Origin: Desulfobacula sp. | GTDB taxonomy: Bacteria > Desulfobacterota > Desulfobacteria > Desulfobacterales > Desulfobacteraceae | NCBI GenBank assembly: GCA_027858355.1 | Contig: JAQICW010000484.1 | Coordinates: 1 to 8,928 of the forward strand | Reading direction: 5' to 3' | Length of the DNA: 8,928 nucleotides | Part shown: positions 5,181 to 8,928 of the stretch, piece by piece | Position numbering within the stretch: the stretch's first letter is position 1 | Layout of the letters: each line of letters starts with the position of its first letter | The notes under the pieces: model-generated | Databases searched by the model: none | What the model was told of the DNA's origin: nothing | What the model saw: the letters and a program-made list of their open reading frames with translations, nothing else | Program-made: the position numbers and the translations under genes

Positions 5181-6053
5181 TTGGCCGGGGGAATTGATTT
5201 TGCCACGCTTGCCCTGGAAAAAGATTCCCATGTTGACACTGCCCTGGCAGAACACTTTTCCGATACCATATATACCTGTCAGTTTTCCGGGATAAAGTTC
5301 AAAATTGCATTGCTGTTTGAACATAAAAGTTCACCGGATAATAATTTACAATTTCAGCTTCTCCGGTATATGGGGAACATCTGGGAAAACAGCATCAAAC
5401 AAAAACAACTTAGAATGCCGGTGATCCCAGTTGTGCTGTACCATGGAAAAAAGGCTTGGTGTCCGGGGACCTTAAGTTCCAGGTTTAAAAATCTTCCGGA
5501 TGCAGTAAAGCCGTTTATTCCTGATTTTGAATTTGTCTTTGTTGACCTTTCTGCCTATTCTAACGGCTTCATTAAAAAGAGCATATTTGAACTGGCTTCG
5601 TTGCGGGTAGCCTTGTTGATCATGAAAAATATTTTTGATCAGAAAGGGCTGGAACATCATTTGATTCAATTTTTAGAAATCGGCCGTTCATATTTTCAAG
5701 AAGAACAGGGATTGAAATTCCTTGAAGCTGTGGTAAACTATATTTTACAGGCAACCGAAATAGAAACAGACAAACTTGTCAAATCGATTACCTGTATTAC
5801 AGAAAAAGGTGGGGAGATTGCTATGACAACTGCGGAAAGACTTAGGCAGGAAGGACTCCAAAAAGGACGTCAGGAGGGACGCCAGGAAGGTAGCTATAAA
5901 ATGATAGTTTCCCTGGTCCGCAATGCCGGGAAAAAAGGACTATCTGAAGAGGTGATTGCACAGATCGCCAATCTTGACGTTGTATTGGTCAGAAAAATAT
6001 TGAATAACGAACCTTTTGATATTCCGTTTCACCTGCTGGACAGCGGGGTCTGA
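5181..6053 (+). CDS. Rpn-family recombination-promoting nuclease, N-terminally truncated
   Basis: The 290-residue frame (TTG start at 5181) belongs to the Rpn/PDDEXK family (formerly transposase_31, PF04754): DNA nucleases that promote RecA-independent recombination. The PD-(D/E)XK core is visible as D28 (EHFSD), then E47-H-K49 (LLFEHKSSPD). LLRYMGNIWE, VIPVVLYHGK and the Arg/Gln/Glu/Gly-rich tail (about residues 212-226) are also family features. Family homology begins at 5151 with DFIKHTLPPE, upstream of the TTG. No start codon exists there, and the usual first 25-30 residues (with HDK-x-F-K-x-x-F) are replaced by the stutter of element C. The frame is thus a 5'-truncated gene whose expression is doubtful. 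The stop TGA lies inside a second palindrome (6045-6057). Confidence 0.85.
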   Translation: MAGGIDFATLALEKDSHVDTALAEHFSDTIYTCQFSGIKFKIALLFEHKSSPDNNLQFQLLRYMGNIWENSIKQKQLRMPVIPVVLYHGKKAWCPGTLSSRFKNLPDAVKPFIPDFEFVFVDLSAYSNGFIKKSIFELASLRVALLIMKNIFDQKGLEHHLIQFLEIGRSYFQEEQGLKFLEAVVNYILQATEIETDKLVKSITCITEKGGEIAMTTAERLRQEGLQKGRQEGRQEGSYKMIVSLVRNAGKKGLSEEVIAQIANLDVVLVRKILNNEPFDIPFHLLDSGV

Positions 6054-6057
6054 CCCT
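6045..6057 (-). repeat. Palindrome in reverse sense at the Rpn stop codon
   Basis: GGGGTCTGACCCT is the reverse-orientation form of the palindrome with one base changed. It supplies the last codon (GTC) and the TGA stop of the Rpn gene. No tandem stutter is evident on either side. Confidence 0.7.
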
Positions 6058-6114
6058 GATTAGTATTGTTTTAAAAAGGATATCGCCTTGAGGATTATGC
6101 AATCCATGAATCAC

Positions 6115-6226
6115 AAAATGCTTACAATGCTGTTTTGACCCCTGAAAAGTGGGTTTTAAGGGGTGAAAATGCAGTTTTTTGGAACGATTCTGCTTTAACA
6201 ACAAATATTTAGCTGGGTCAGACCCT
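6115..6226 (+). repeat. Dispersed palindrome-capped element, copy D (subfamily 1)
   Basis: Starts AAAATGCTTACAATGC. The hairpin arms 6130-6148 and 6154-6174 pair around loop GTGGG with a few unpaired bases. It ends in TGGGTCAGACCCT (6214-6226), where both outer bases changed (G to T and C to T), so palindrome pairing is shortened to 11 bases. It is nearly identical to copy E. Confidence 0.85.
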
Positions 6227-6270
6227 ATAACCTACCTATAACCTATAACCATCTATAACCCTATAACCTG
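6223..6270 (+). repeat. CTATAACC tandem stutter after palindrome D
   Basis: Five copies of CTATAACC with small interruptions (CCTA, AT) start in the CCCT of the palindrome and run to 6270. This is the longest and clearest stutter in the window. Confidence 0.8.
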
Positions 6271-6274
6271 ATAA

Positions 6275-6505
6275 ACTGCTGAAGAGCGGATAGACGATGT
6301 CCCTGTAAATGTCCCTGTAAATCAAAGACAGCAATGGTTTATTAATCAAATTCAAAGAAATGTCATGGTATCGGCCAAGGATATTGCAGAACACTGGAAA
6401 GTGTCTGAAAAGACGGTCAAACGAGATATCACAGATTTAAAACAAAAAAAGGTGATTGCTTTTTCAGGCGCTGCAAAAAATGGTTCATATTACTTGTTGG
6501 GATAG
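6275..6505 (+). pseudogene. C-terminal HTH fragment of a RecG-like/ATP-binding regulator
   Basis: The frame opens just after the CTATAACC stutter (frame stop at 6272-6274) and ends TAG at 6503-6505, inside the next palindrome's 5' flank. It reads DVPVNVPVNQRQQWFINQIQ, then VSAKDIAEHWKVSEKTVKRD and ITDLKQKKVI, ending NGSYYLLG. The VNVPVN linker plus a DeoR/winged helix-turn-helix is the usual C-terminus of transcriptional regulators with an AlbA_2/HATPase_c_4 (RecG-like) domain; Fic proteins can have a similar end. Only the DNA-binding tail remains, with no start codon or RBS, so I treat it as a fragment. Confidence 0.7.
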
Positions 6506-6520
6506 CGGGGGTCAGACCCA
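6503..6520 (+). repeat. Isolated palindrome with TAGC flank
   Basis: TAGCGGGGGTCAGACCCA is the palindrome with its usual TAGC flank, one extra G and a changed last base. It stands without the rest of the element, and its TAG is the stop of the HTH fragment. Confidence 0.75.
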
Positions 6521-6531
6521 TTAACCATTAA
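6517..6531 (+). repeat. CCATTAA stutter after the isolated palindrome
   Basis: CCATTAA occurs twice in tandem, starting in the CCC of the palindrome, and is followed by CACTACCCC. Confidence 0.65.
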
Positions 6532-6595
6532 CACTACCCCGGACGAAGCAGCCCAGCAGGTCATGCTCTATATCAGTCAAAAAGGTTTTATTTAA
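6532..6595 (+). pseudogene. 3' tail fragment, adenylylsulfate-kinase-like
   Basis: A frame reads TTPDEAAQQVMLYISQKGFI and then TAA. The pattern (S/T)PDEAA-x-x-(I/V)-x-x-YI-x-x-x-GFI resembles the C-terminus of CysC/CysNC adenylylsulfate kinases, though 20 residues cannot prove it. It follows a palindrome and stutter. Its last nine codons recur at 7343-7369 with only synonymous changes. Confidence 0.4.
6566..6592 (+). repeat. 27-base direct repeat, left of mntA-hepT
   Basis: It matches 7343-7369 at 25 of 27 bases. The two differences (AGT/AGC, CAA/CAG) are synonymous in the LYISQKGFI frame. The pair brackets the mntA-hepT operon. Confidence 0.75.
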
Positions 6596-6604
6596 GTCCG
6601 TATA

Positions 6605-6645
6605 AATACCAGTATTTTACAAACCGTAAAAAATAATGGTATTAT
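6605..6645 (+). promoter_or_regulatory. Promoter of mntA-hepT with flanking inverted repeat
   Basis: TTTACA (6616-6621) and TATTAT (6640-6645) are 18 bases apart. AATACCA (6605-6611) and TGGTATT (6637-6643) form an inverted repeat whose right half overlaps the -10 box, a possible operator. Confidence 0.55.
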
Positions 6646-6698
6646 AGTTGGAAACACAGATAACATGCACCACTTATCATTTGTAAAATGAGAAGAAT

Positions 6699-6989
6699 AT
6701 GAACAAACTGGAAATAATTAATTTTTTAATTTCACATAAGCAAGAGCTTCGTGAAAAATATGGCGTTACCAGAATCGGTCTTTTCGGAAGTTATGCAAGA
6801 GATGAAGCAAAAGAAGACAGCGATATCGACATAGCAGTAGAAATAGAATCTAATAACAAATACAGAAGTTTTTTTGGTCTCAAAAGACATTTAGAAAAGA
6901 ACTTAAAAAATAAAGTTGATTTAGGAATCGAGAGTACCTTAAAACCAGTTGCCAAAGAATATATTTTAAAAGAAATAATTTATGTCTAA
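6699..6989 (+). CDS. mntA: MntA-type minimal nucleotidyltransferase antitoxin
   Basis: A 96-residue minimal nucleotidyltransferase (MNT, PF01909/PF18765 group). The active-site signature is G30-S31-YARDEAKEDS-D42-I-D44 and the third acidic position is D74 (NKVDLGI). In characterised MntA-HepT systems this enzyme transfers AMP onto a tyrosine of the HEPN toxin and so inactivates it. All catalytic residues are present, so the protein looks active. AGAAG lies about 5 bases before the ATG. The 3' end overlaps hepT by 8 bases (6982-6989), so the pair is co-translated. The operon has its own promoter and is bracketed by 27-base direct repeats. Confidence 0.92.
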   Translation: MNKLEIINFLISHKQELREKYGVTRIGLFGSYARDEAKEDSDIDIAVEIESNNKYRSFFGLKRHLEKNLKNKVDLGIESTLKPVAKEYILKEIIYV

Positions 6990-7326
6990 ACGGAATTTAA
7001 AACTCTTTATTGAAGACATATTAGAATCAATTGAGGCTATTAAAAGCTATATAACAGACATCAATAGTTTCAATGATTTTGCAGCTGACAGAAAGACCTA
7101 TAGTGCAACGATTAGAGAATATATCATTATAGGTGAAGCAATTTCTCCTCTTATTGAGCTATTAGAATTAAAATTCCCCGATTATGAATGGTGCATGATT
7201 AAAGATTTCAGAAATCTTATTGTTCATGAATATTTCGGAGTGGATATTCAAATGGTTTGGGACATCACAAAATTAGAACTTGATGAACTGAAAACAAAAA
7301 TAGAAGTTTTAGGGAAAGATATCTGA
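6982..7326 (+). CDS. hepT: HepT-type HEPN RNase toxin (DUF86)
   Basis: A 114-residue all-helical HEPN protein of the DUF86/HepT family (PF01934). The catalytic R-x4-H motif with the modifiable tyrosine is R77-NLIV-H82-E-Y84, which matches the RX4HXY signature of the characterised toxin, where the tyrosine is the AMPylation target. The upstream helix has REYIIIGEAIS, the usual family position before the motif. It is a homodimeric RNase held in check by MntA. Order (MNT first, HEPN second) and overlap are typical. The pair could serve as an addiction module or in phage defence. Confidence 0.92.
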   Translation: MSKRNLKLFIEDILESIEAIKSYITDINSFNDFAADRKTYSATIREYIIIGEAISPLIELLELKFPDYEWCMIKDFRNLIVHEYFGVDIQMVWDITKLELDELKTKIEVLGKDI

Positions 7327-7342
7327 GATTGAGTGCGGTGAT

Positions 7343-7369
7343 CTCTATATCAGCCAGAAAGGTTTTATT
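7343..7369 (+). repeat. 27-base direct repeat, right of mntA-hepT
   Basis: The second copy of the sequence at 6566-6592. Its frame continues past GFI as PIIAIIAGKH to TAA at about 7411. It contains a 9-base tandem duplication CGATTATAG (7371-7388) and ends near TAGCGGG, which resembles the left half of the palindrome. Confidence 0.7.
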
Positions 7370-7388
7370 CCGATTATAGCGATTATAG

Positions 7389-7503
7389 CGGGAAAGCATA
7401 TGGACAAATAATCTGGTTGTAGGAAGTCGTGGGTATATCGAACAGAACCTGGAAAAATTTGGAAAGCGATATAAGATAAAAATGCTTACAATGCTGTTTT
7501 GAC
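7389..7503 (+). pseudogene. Probable C-terminal remnant of a REP-associated (Y1/RAYT) transposase
   Basis: A frame between TAG 7386-7388 and TGA 7501-7503 reads IWTNNLVVGSRGYIEQNLEK and then FGKRYKIK, running into element E. The pattern (F/W)T-x-x-(L/V)V-(I/V)GS-x-x-(F/Y)(V/I)E plus FG-x-(K/R)R resembles the C-terminus of Y1 tyrosine transposases of the RAYT group, which mobilise palindromic REP sequences. The catalytic HUH and Tyr motifs are absent, so it is dead. It is the only hint of a mobilising enzyme in the window. Assignment is from motif memory. Confidence 0.45.
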
Positions 7504-7590
7504 CCCTGAAAAGTGGGTTTTAAGAGGTGAAAATGCAATTTTTTGGAGCGACTCTGCTTTAACAACAAATACTTAGCGGGGTCAGACCCC
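7479..7590 (+). repeat. Dispersed palindrome-capped element, copy E (subfamily 1)
   Basis: Nearly identical to copy D over its whole length, with a handful of substitutions. It retains the full palindrome GGGGTCAGACCCC (7578-7590) after TTAGC. The transposase-like remnant reads into its left end. Confidence 0.87.
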
Positions 7591-7649
7591 GCTTACCCGC
7601 TTACCGACCCCGCTTACCGCATTCCGCATCAAGGCCGCATTCCAAAGCA
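7587..7649 (+). repeat. CCCGCTTA and CCGCATT stutter after palindrome E
   Basis: CCCCGCTTA, CCCGCTTA and GACCCCGCTTA are followed by CCGCATT units (three, one with CAAGG between). One unit re-creates GACCCC, the right arm of the palindrome, showing that the arm itself was duplicated. Confidence 0.78.
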
Positions 7650-7713
7650 AGCCTTATTCCAGTTGACACTGCCCCGCTTTCCCTCTCTTGATTTAGGCTG
7701 AAAAAAACGATGC

Positions 7714-7757
7714 TTTATTTCTGGATTGTGATCGTTTATAATACAACAATTTGTATT
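7714..7757 (+). promoter_or_regulatory. Promoter and operators of the RelE-type pair
   Basis: A perfect TATAAT (7737-7742) has a weak TTTATT (7714-7719) 17 bases upstream. AATACAA (7740-7746) and TTGTATT (7751-7757) form an inverted repeat just downstream of and overlapping the -10 box. AAACGAT (7705-7711) and ATCGTTT (7731-7737) form another. Both are candidate operators. Confidence 0.6.
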
Positions 7758-7764
7758 GGTTTAT

Positions 7765-7770
7765 GGAGGA
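7765..7770 (+). promoter_or_regulatory. Shine-Dalgarno that decides the antitoxin start
   Basis: GGAGGA stands 6 bases before the ATG at 7777 and favours it over the in-frame TTG at 7756, which overlaps the candidate operator. Confidence 0.75.
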
Positions 7771-7776
7771 AAAAAT

Positions 7777-7989
7777 ATGGCACAAGTGAGCATCAATATT
7801 TCTGTAGAAAGTATTGCAGGTATTATAAACAATATGGATGTAAAAGAAATTGAGACCCTTTGTATTTTACTTAGTGATGAAGGGCAGGGATTATTAAAAA
7901 GAAAAAAAGAAGCTGAAGCAAAGGATTGTAAATTTTTGTCAAGGGATGAAGCGTTTGATATATATAGAAAAATATCATCCTGCAGTTAA
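7777..7989 (+). CDS. Putative antitoxin of a RelE/ParE-type pair
   Basis: A 70-residue protein beginning MAQVSINISVESIAGIINNM. I do not recognise its family firmly. It has a short N-terminal strand (VSINISVESI), helices MDVKEIETLCILLSDEGQGL and KRKKEAEAKDCKFL, and a last helix SRDEAFDIYR. Its size, charge, good RBS and position directly before a RelE/ParE toxin identify it as the likely antitoxin. The ending LSRDEAF resembles C-termini of other antitoxins that pair with RelE-type toxins. It overlaps the toxin frame by 44 bases (7946-7989), far more than the usual 4, so its last 14 codons are read in two frames. Confidence 0.7.
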   Translation: MAQVSINISVESIAGIINNMDVKEIETLCILLSDEGQGLLKRKKEAEAKDCKFLSRDEAFDIYRKISSCS

Positions 7990-8242
7990 GAAAGACTTGA
8001 GGAAAATTGATTTTGGTGTGCGCGAAAAAATAAGGAAAGAATGGATTCCAAAACTTCTATCTGAACCTCAAGATGGGAAAGAGCTGACTGGGCCTCTTAC
8101 TGGCATTCATTCTTACCATTTCACGATTGGTAAGATGCAATATAGAATTGCATATCTCGTTGAAAAAAATAATTTCACTCTTAAAATATTGATGATTGCT
8201 AAAAGGGAAAACTTTTATAAAATTCTGAGAAAGCGTGTTTGA
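7946..8242 (+). CDS. RelE/ParE-family toxin
   Basis: A 98-residue toxin of the RelE/ParE superfamily. The frame reads YHPAVKKDLRKID near the N-terminus, then the helix REKIRKEWIPKLLSEPQDGK. The core LTGPLTGIHSYHFTIGKMQY-R-I-AY follows, where the L-x-G-x-x-x-G-x-x-S/Y-x-R/F pattern and the RIAYLV strand are family hallmarks. The end is LKILMIAKRENFY. The ATG at 7946 gives the full N-terminus, but its ribosome site (AAGGG) touches the start codon. A TTG at 7955 is an alternative, and translation may depend on coupling to the antitoxin. It is probably an mRNA interferase; this is not provable here. Confidence 0.88.
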   Translation: MKRLIYIEKYHPAVKKDLRKIDFGVREKIRKEWIPKLLSEPQDGKELTGPLTGIHSYHFTIGKMQYRIAYLVEKNNFTLKILMIAKRENFYKILRKRV

Positions 8243-8259
8243 AAAAATTATCGTAGTAA

Positions 8260-8409
8260 CTCGTTAAAAGCCGGAAAATCGACACACTGGTTCCTTTCGC
8301 AGCCGAGTCCCACTTGGACAGATCCATCCATGGTTCAGACGAATTCTTCAACGGTAGAACCCGGCATGGGATACTTTACCTTCCAATAACGACAATAAAG
8401 AAAGCCTGA
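8260..8409 (+). pseudogene. Unidentified 3' gene fragment
   Basis: A 49-codon frame without a start (frame stop at 8257-8259) ends TGA 8407-8409. It reads KIDTLVPFAAESHLDRSIHG, then SDEFFNGRTRHGILYLPITT and IKKA. Composition and third-base choice look coding. DTLVPFA is reminiscent of the acid-residue loop of alpha/beta hydrolases, but I cannot assign a family. Given the many 3' gene ends in this window it is probably another remnant. It lies between a RelE-type toxin and element F. Confidence 0.4.
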
Positions 8410-8464
8410 CGTGAAACTTGGTGCAAAACATGCAGGACAAACATATCCTTTGAACCATCGGAAG

Positions 8465-8574
8465 AACCCTTAAAATGCAGTTTTTGACCCCAAAAAGTAG
8501 GCTCTAAGAGGAAAAAACACCTCAAATTAGAACGATTCTCATATAAAAATAAACACTTAACGGGGTCAGACCCC
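8465..8574 (+). repeat. Dispersed palindrome-capped element, copy F (subfamily 2)
   Basis: Closest to copy C (5018-5127): AACCCTTAAAA, CAGTTTTTGACCCCAAAAAG, AGAACGATTCTCATATAAAA-type sequence, then CACTTAAC and GGGGTCAGACCCC (8562-8574). Same length as copy C. Confidence 0.83.
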
Positions 8575-8577
8575 AGT

Positions 8578-8617
8578 AATACCATTAATGATATTAAAAT
8601 ATTAAAATATTAAAATT
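8578..8617 (+). repeat. ATATTAAA tandem stutter after palindrome F
   Basis: Three tandem copies of ATATTAAA-type units follow ATTAAT-like precursors. The run reaches the -35 box of the next gene. Confidence 0.72.
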
Positions 8618-8643
8618 GATTTATAAACATAAACGGGTAAAAT
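8616..8643 (+). promoter_or_regulatory. Candidate promoter of the AbiEii-type gene
   Basis: TTGATT (8616-8621) and TAAAAT (8638-8643) are 16 bases apart. The -35 overlaps the end of the stutter after element F, so the repeat may have shaped this promoter. The boxes are only moderate matches. Confidence 0.45.
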
Positions 8644-8663
8644 CGTATATTTCTCACCTCAGC

Positions 8664-8669
8664 AGGGAG
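8664..8669 (+). promoter_or_regulatory. Shine-Dalgarno supporting a TTG start
   Basis: AGGGAG lies 7 bases before the TTG at 8677. An in-frame TAG at 8671-8673 rules out any earlier start. Confidence 0.65.
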
Positions 8670-8676
8670 TTAGCTC

Positions 8677-8928
8677 TTGATTGATTTGATTCAGGAAAGA
8701 TTAGCTGCCTATAAAACAGCCAATGAACTTGAAGAAAATCACGCTCTTAAAGAGATTCTTCAGGATATCGCACTCTATGGGTTATGGCGAGCTGATTTTT
8801 TTGAAGTTACAGCATTCCAGGGAGGCACCAGCCTGAGGATAATATATGGATTGACAAGATTTTCAGAAGATCTCGATTTTATATTGAAAGTACCTGACCC
8901 TGAATTTACCTGGCCTGTATACCTTAAC
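8677..8928 (+). CDS. AbiEii/DUF1814-type nucleotidyltransferase (5' part)
   Basis: The first 84 codons of a gene that continues past the window. The helix LIDLIQERLAAYKTANELEE and LKEILQDIALYGLWRADFFE lead into GGTSLRIIYGLTRFSEDLDF, the GG(T/S)-x-LR...F-S-x-DLDF active site of the AbiEii toxin / DUF1814 nucleotidyltransferase family (PF08843). AbiEii toxins pair with AbiEi antitoxins and act in phage abortive infection; MenT-type relatives modify tRNA. No AbiEi-like gene precedes it, so its partner, if any, is downstream or absent. The TTG start is supported by AGGGAG and by a stop just before it. Confidence 0.88.
   Translation, partial: MIDLIQERLAAYKTANELEENHALKEILQDIALYGLWRADFFEVTAFQGGTSLRIIYGLTRFSEDLDFILKVPDPEFTWPVYLN

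Noticed and set aside
5080..5295. Plus-strand 71-codon frame over element C and the Rpn start
   Set aside because: A shadow frame. The protein homology (DFIKHTLPPE onward) is in the other frame.
4908..5324. Minus-strand 138-codon frame, and the similar one at 8376-8585
   Set aside because: The shared part is the reverse of elements C and F. The first also overlaps the Rpn coding frame, which has real family motifs.
5989..7568. Two similar minus-strand frames (5989-6204 and 7383-7568) starting MLLKQ
   Set aside because: Their similarity comes only from lying across repeat copies D and E. There is no ribosome site and they end in unrelated sequence.
7590..7690. A further Rpn fragment at 7660 (GTTGACACTGCCC shared with 5232)
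   Set aside because: Only about 13 bases match and the flanks diverge at once, so this may be chance.
352..8574. Integron attC sites or a gene-cassette array sensu stricto
   Set aside because: The bulged hairpins and the ATTTAAC at the MBL boundary are suggestive, but I could not find paired RYYYAAC/GTTRRRY cores in consistent spacing, and no integron integrase is present.

Overview
This is an accessory region with moderately low GC. It is built from toxin-antitoxin (TA) operons, broken genes and short dispersed repeats, and every recognisable coding sequence is on the + strand. Host identity is uncertain. The gene mix (Rpn-family nuclease, MNT/HEPN pair, AbiEii-type gene, beta-CASP nuclease, debris resembling gmd and cysC) suggests a Gram-negative bacterium. 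A Desulfobacterota host is my guess and is not shown by the sequence.

Layout. 1-760: gene debris (3' end of a DUF4143-type ATPase, an Rpn scrap, a GDP-mannose 4,6-dehydratase 3' end) interrupted by repeat element A. 793-1433: higBA behind its own promoter and operator. 1433-1641: repeat R1 plus a doubly internally deleted copy of a beta-CASP metallo-beta-lactamase (MBL) gene. 1627-2202: a PF09720-type antitoxin with a ParE toxin. 2195-3625: repeat R2 plus a near-complete MBL gene broken by one extra base. 3627-4265: a ribbon-helix-helix/MazF pair. 4266-5150: repeat R3, a truncated ParE, two MBL fragments and element C. 5151-6053: an N-truncated Rpn nuclease. 6054-6600: element D, an HTH fragment, another palindrome and a cysC-like tail. 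6605-7326: mntA-hepT. 7327-7650: a duplicated tail fragment, a probable RAYT transposase remnant and element E. 7705-8242: a RelE/ParE pair with an unrecognised antitoxin. 8260-8574: an unidentified 3' fragment and element F. 8677-end: start of an AbiEii-type nucleotidyltransferase gene.

Two repeat systems organise the window. The first is a family of elements of about 105-112 bp, each ending in the palindrome GGGGTCAGACCCC. The right edge of the palindrome is almost always followed by a locally templated tandem stutter, and then often by the 3'-terminal piece of a gene in sense orientation. The second is an R-MBL unit: a triple 9-mer repeat (CTTCGTGNN) followed by the MBL gene or its remnant. 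It lies between successive TA operons, and its edges fall at nearly the same base in each copy.

Together these suggest a TA cassette array in which modules are exchanged at repeat boundaries, with palindromes of REP type (possibly RAYT-linked) driving gene truncation. No integrase, CRISPR array, tRNA or rRNA is visible.
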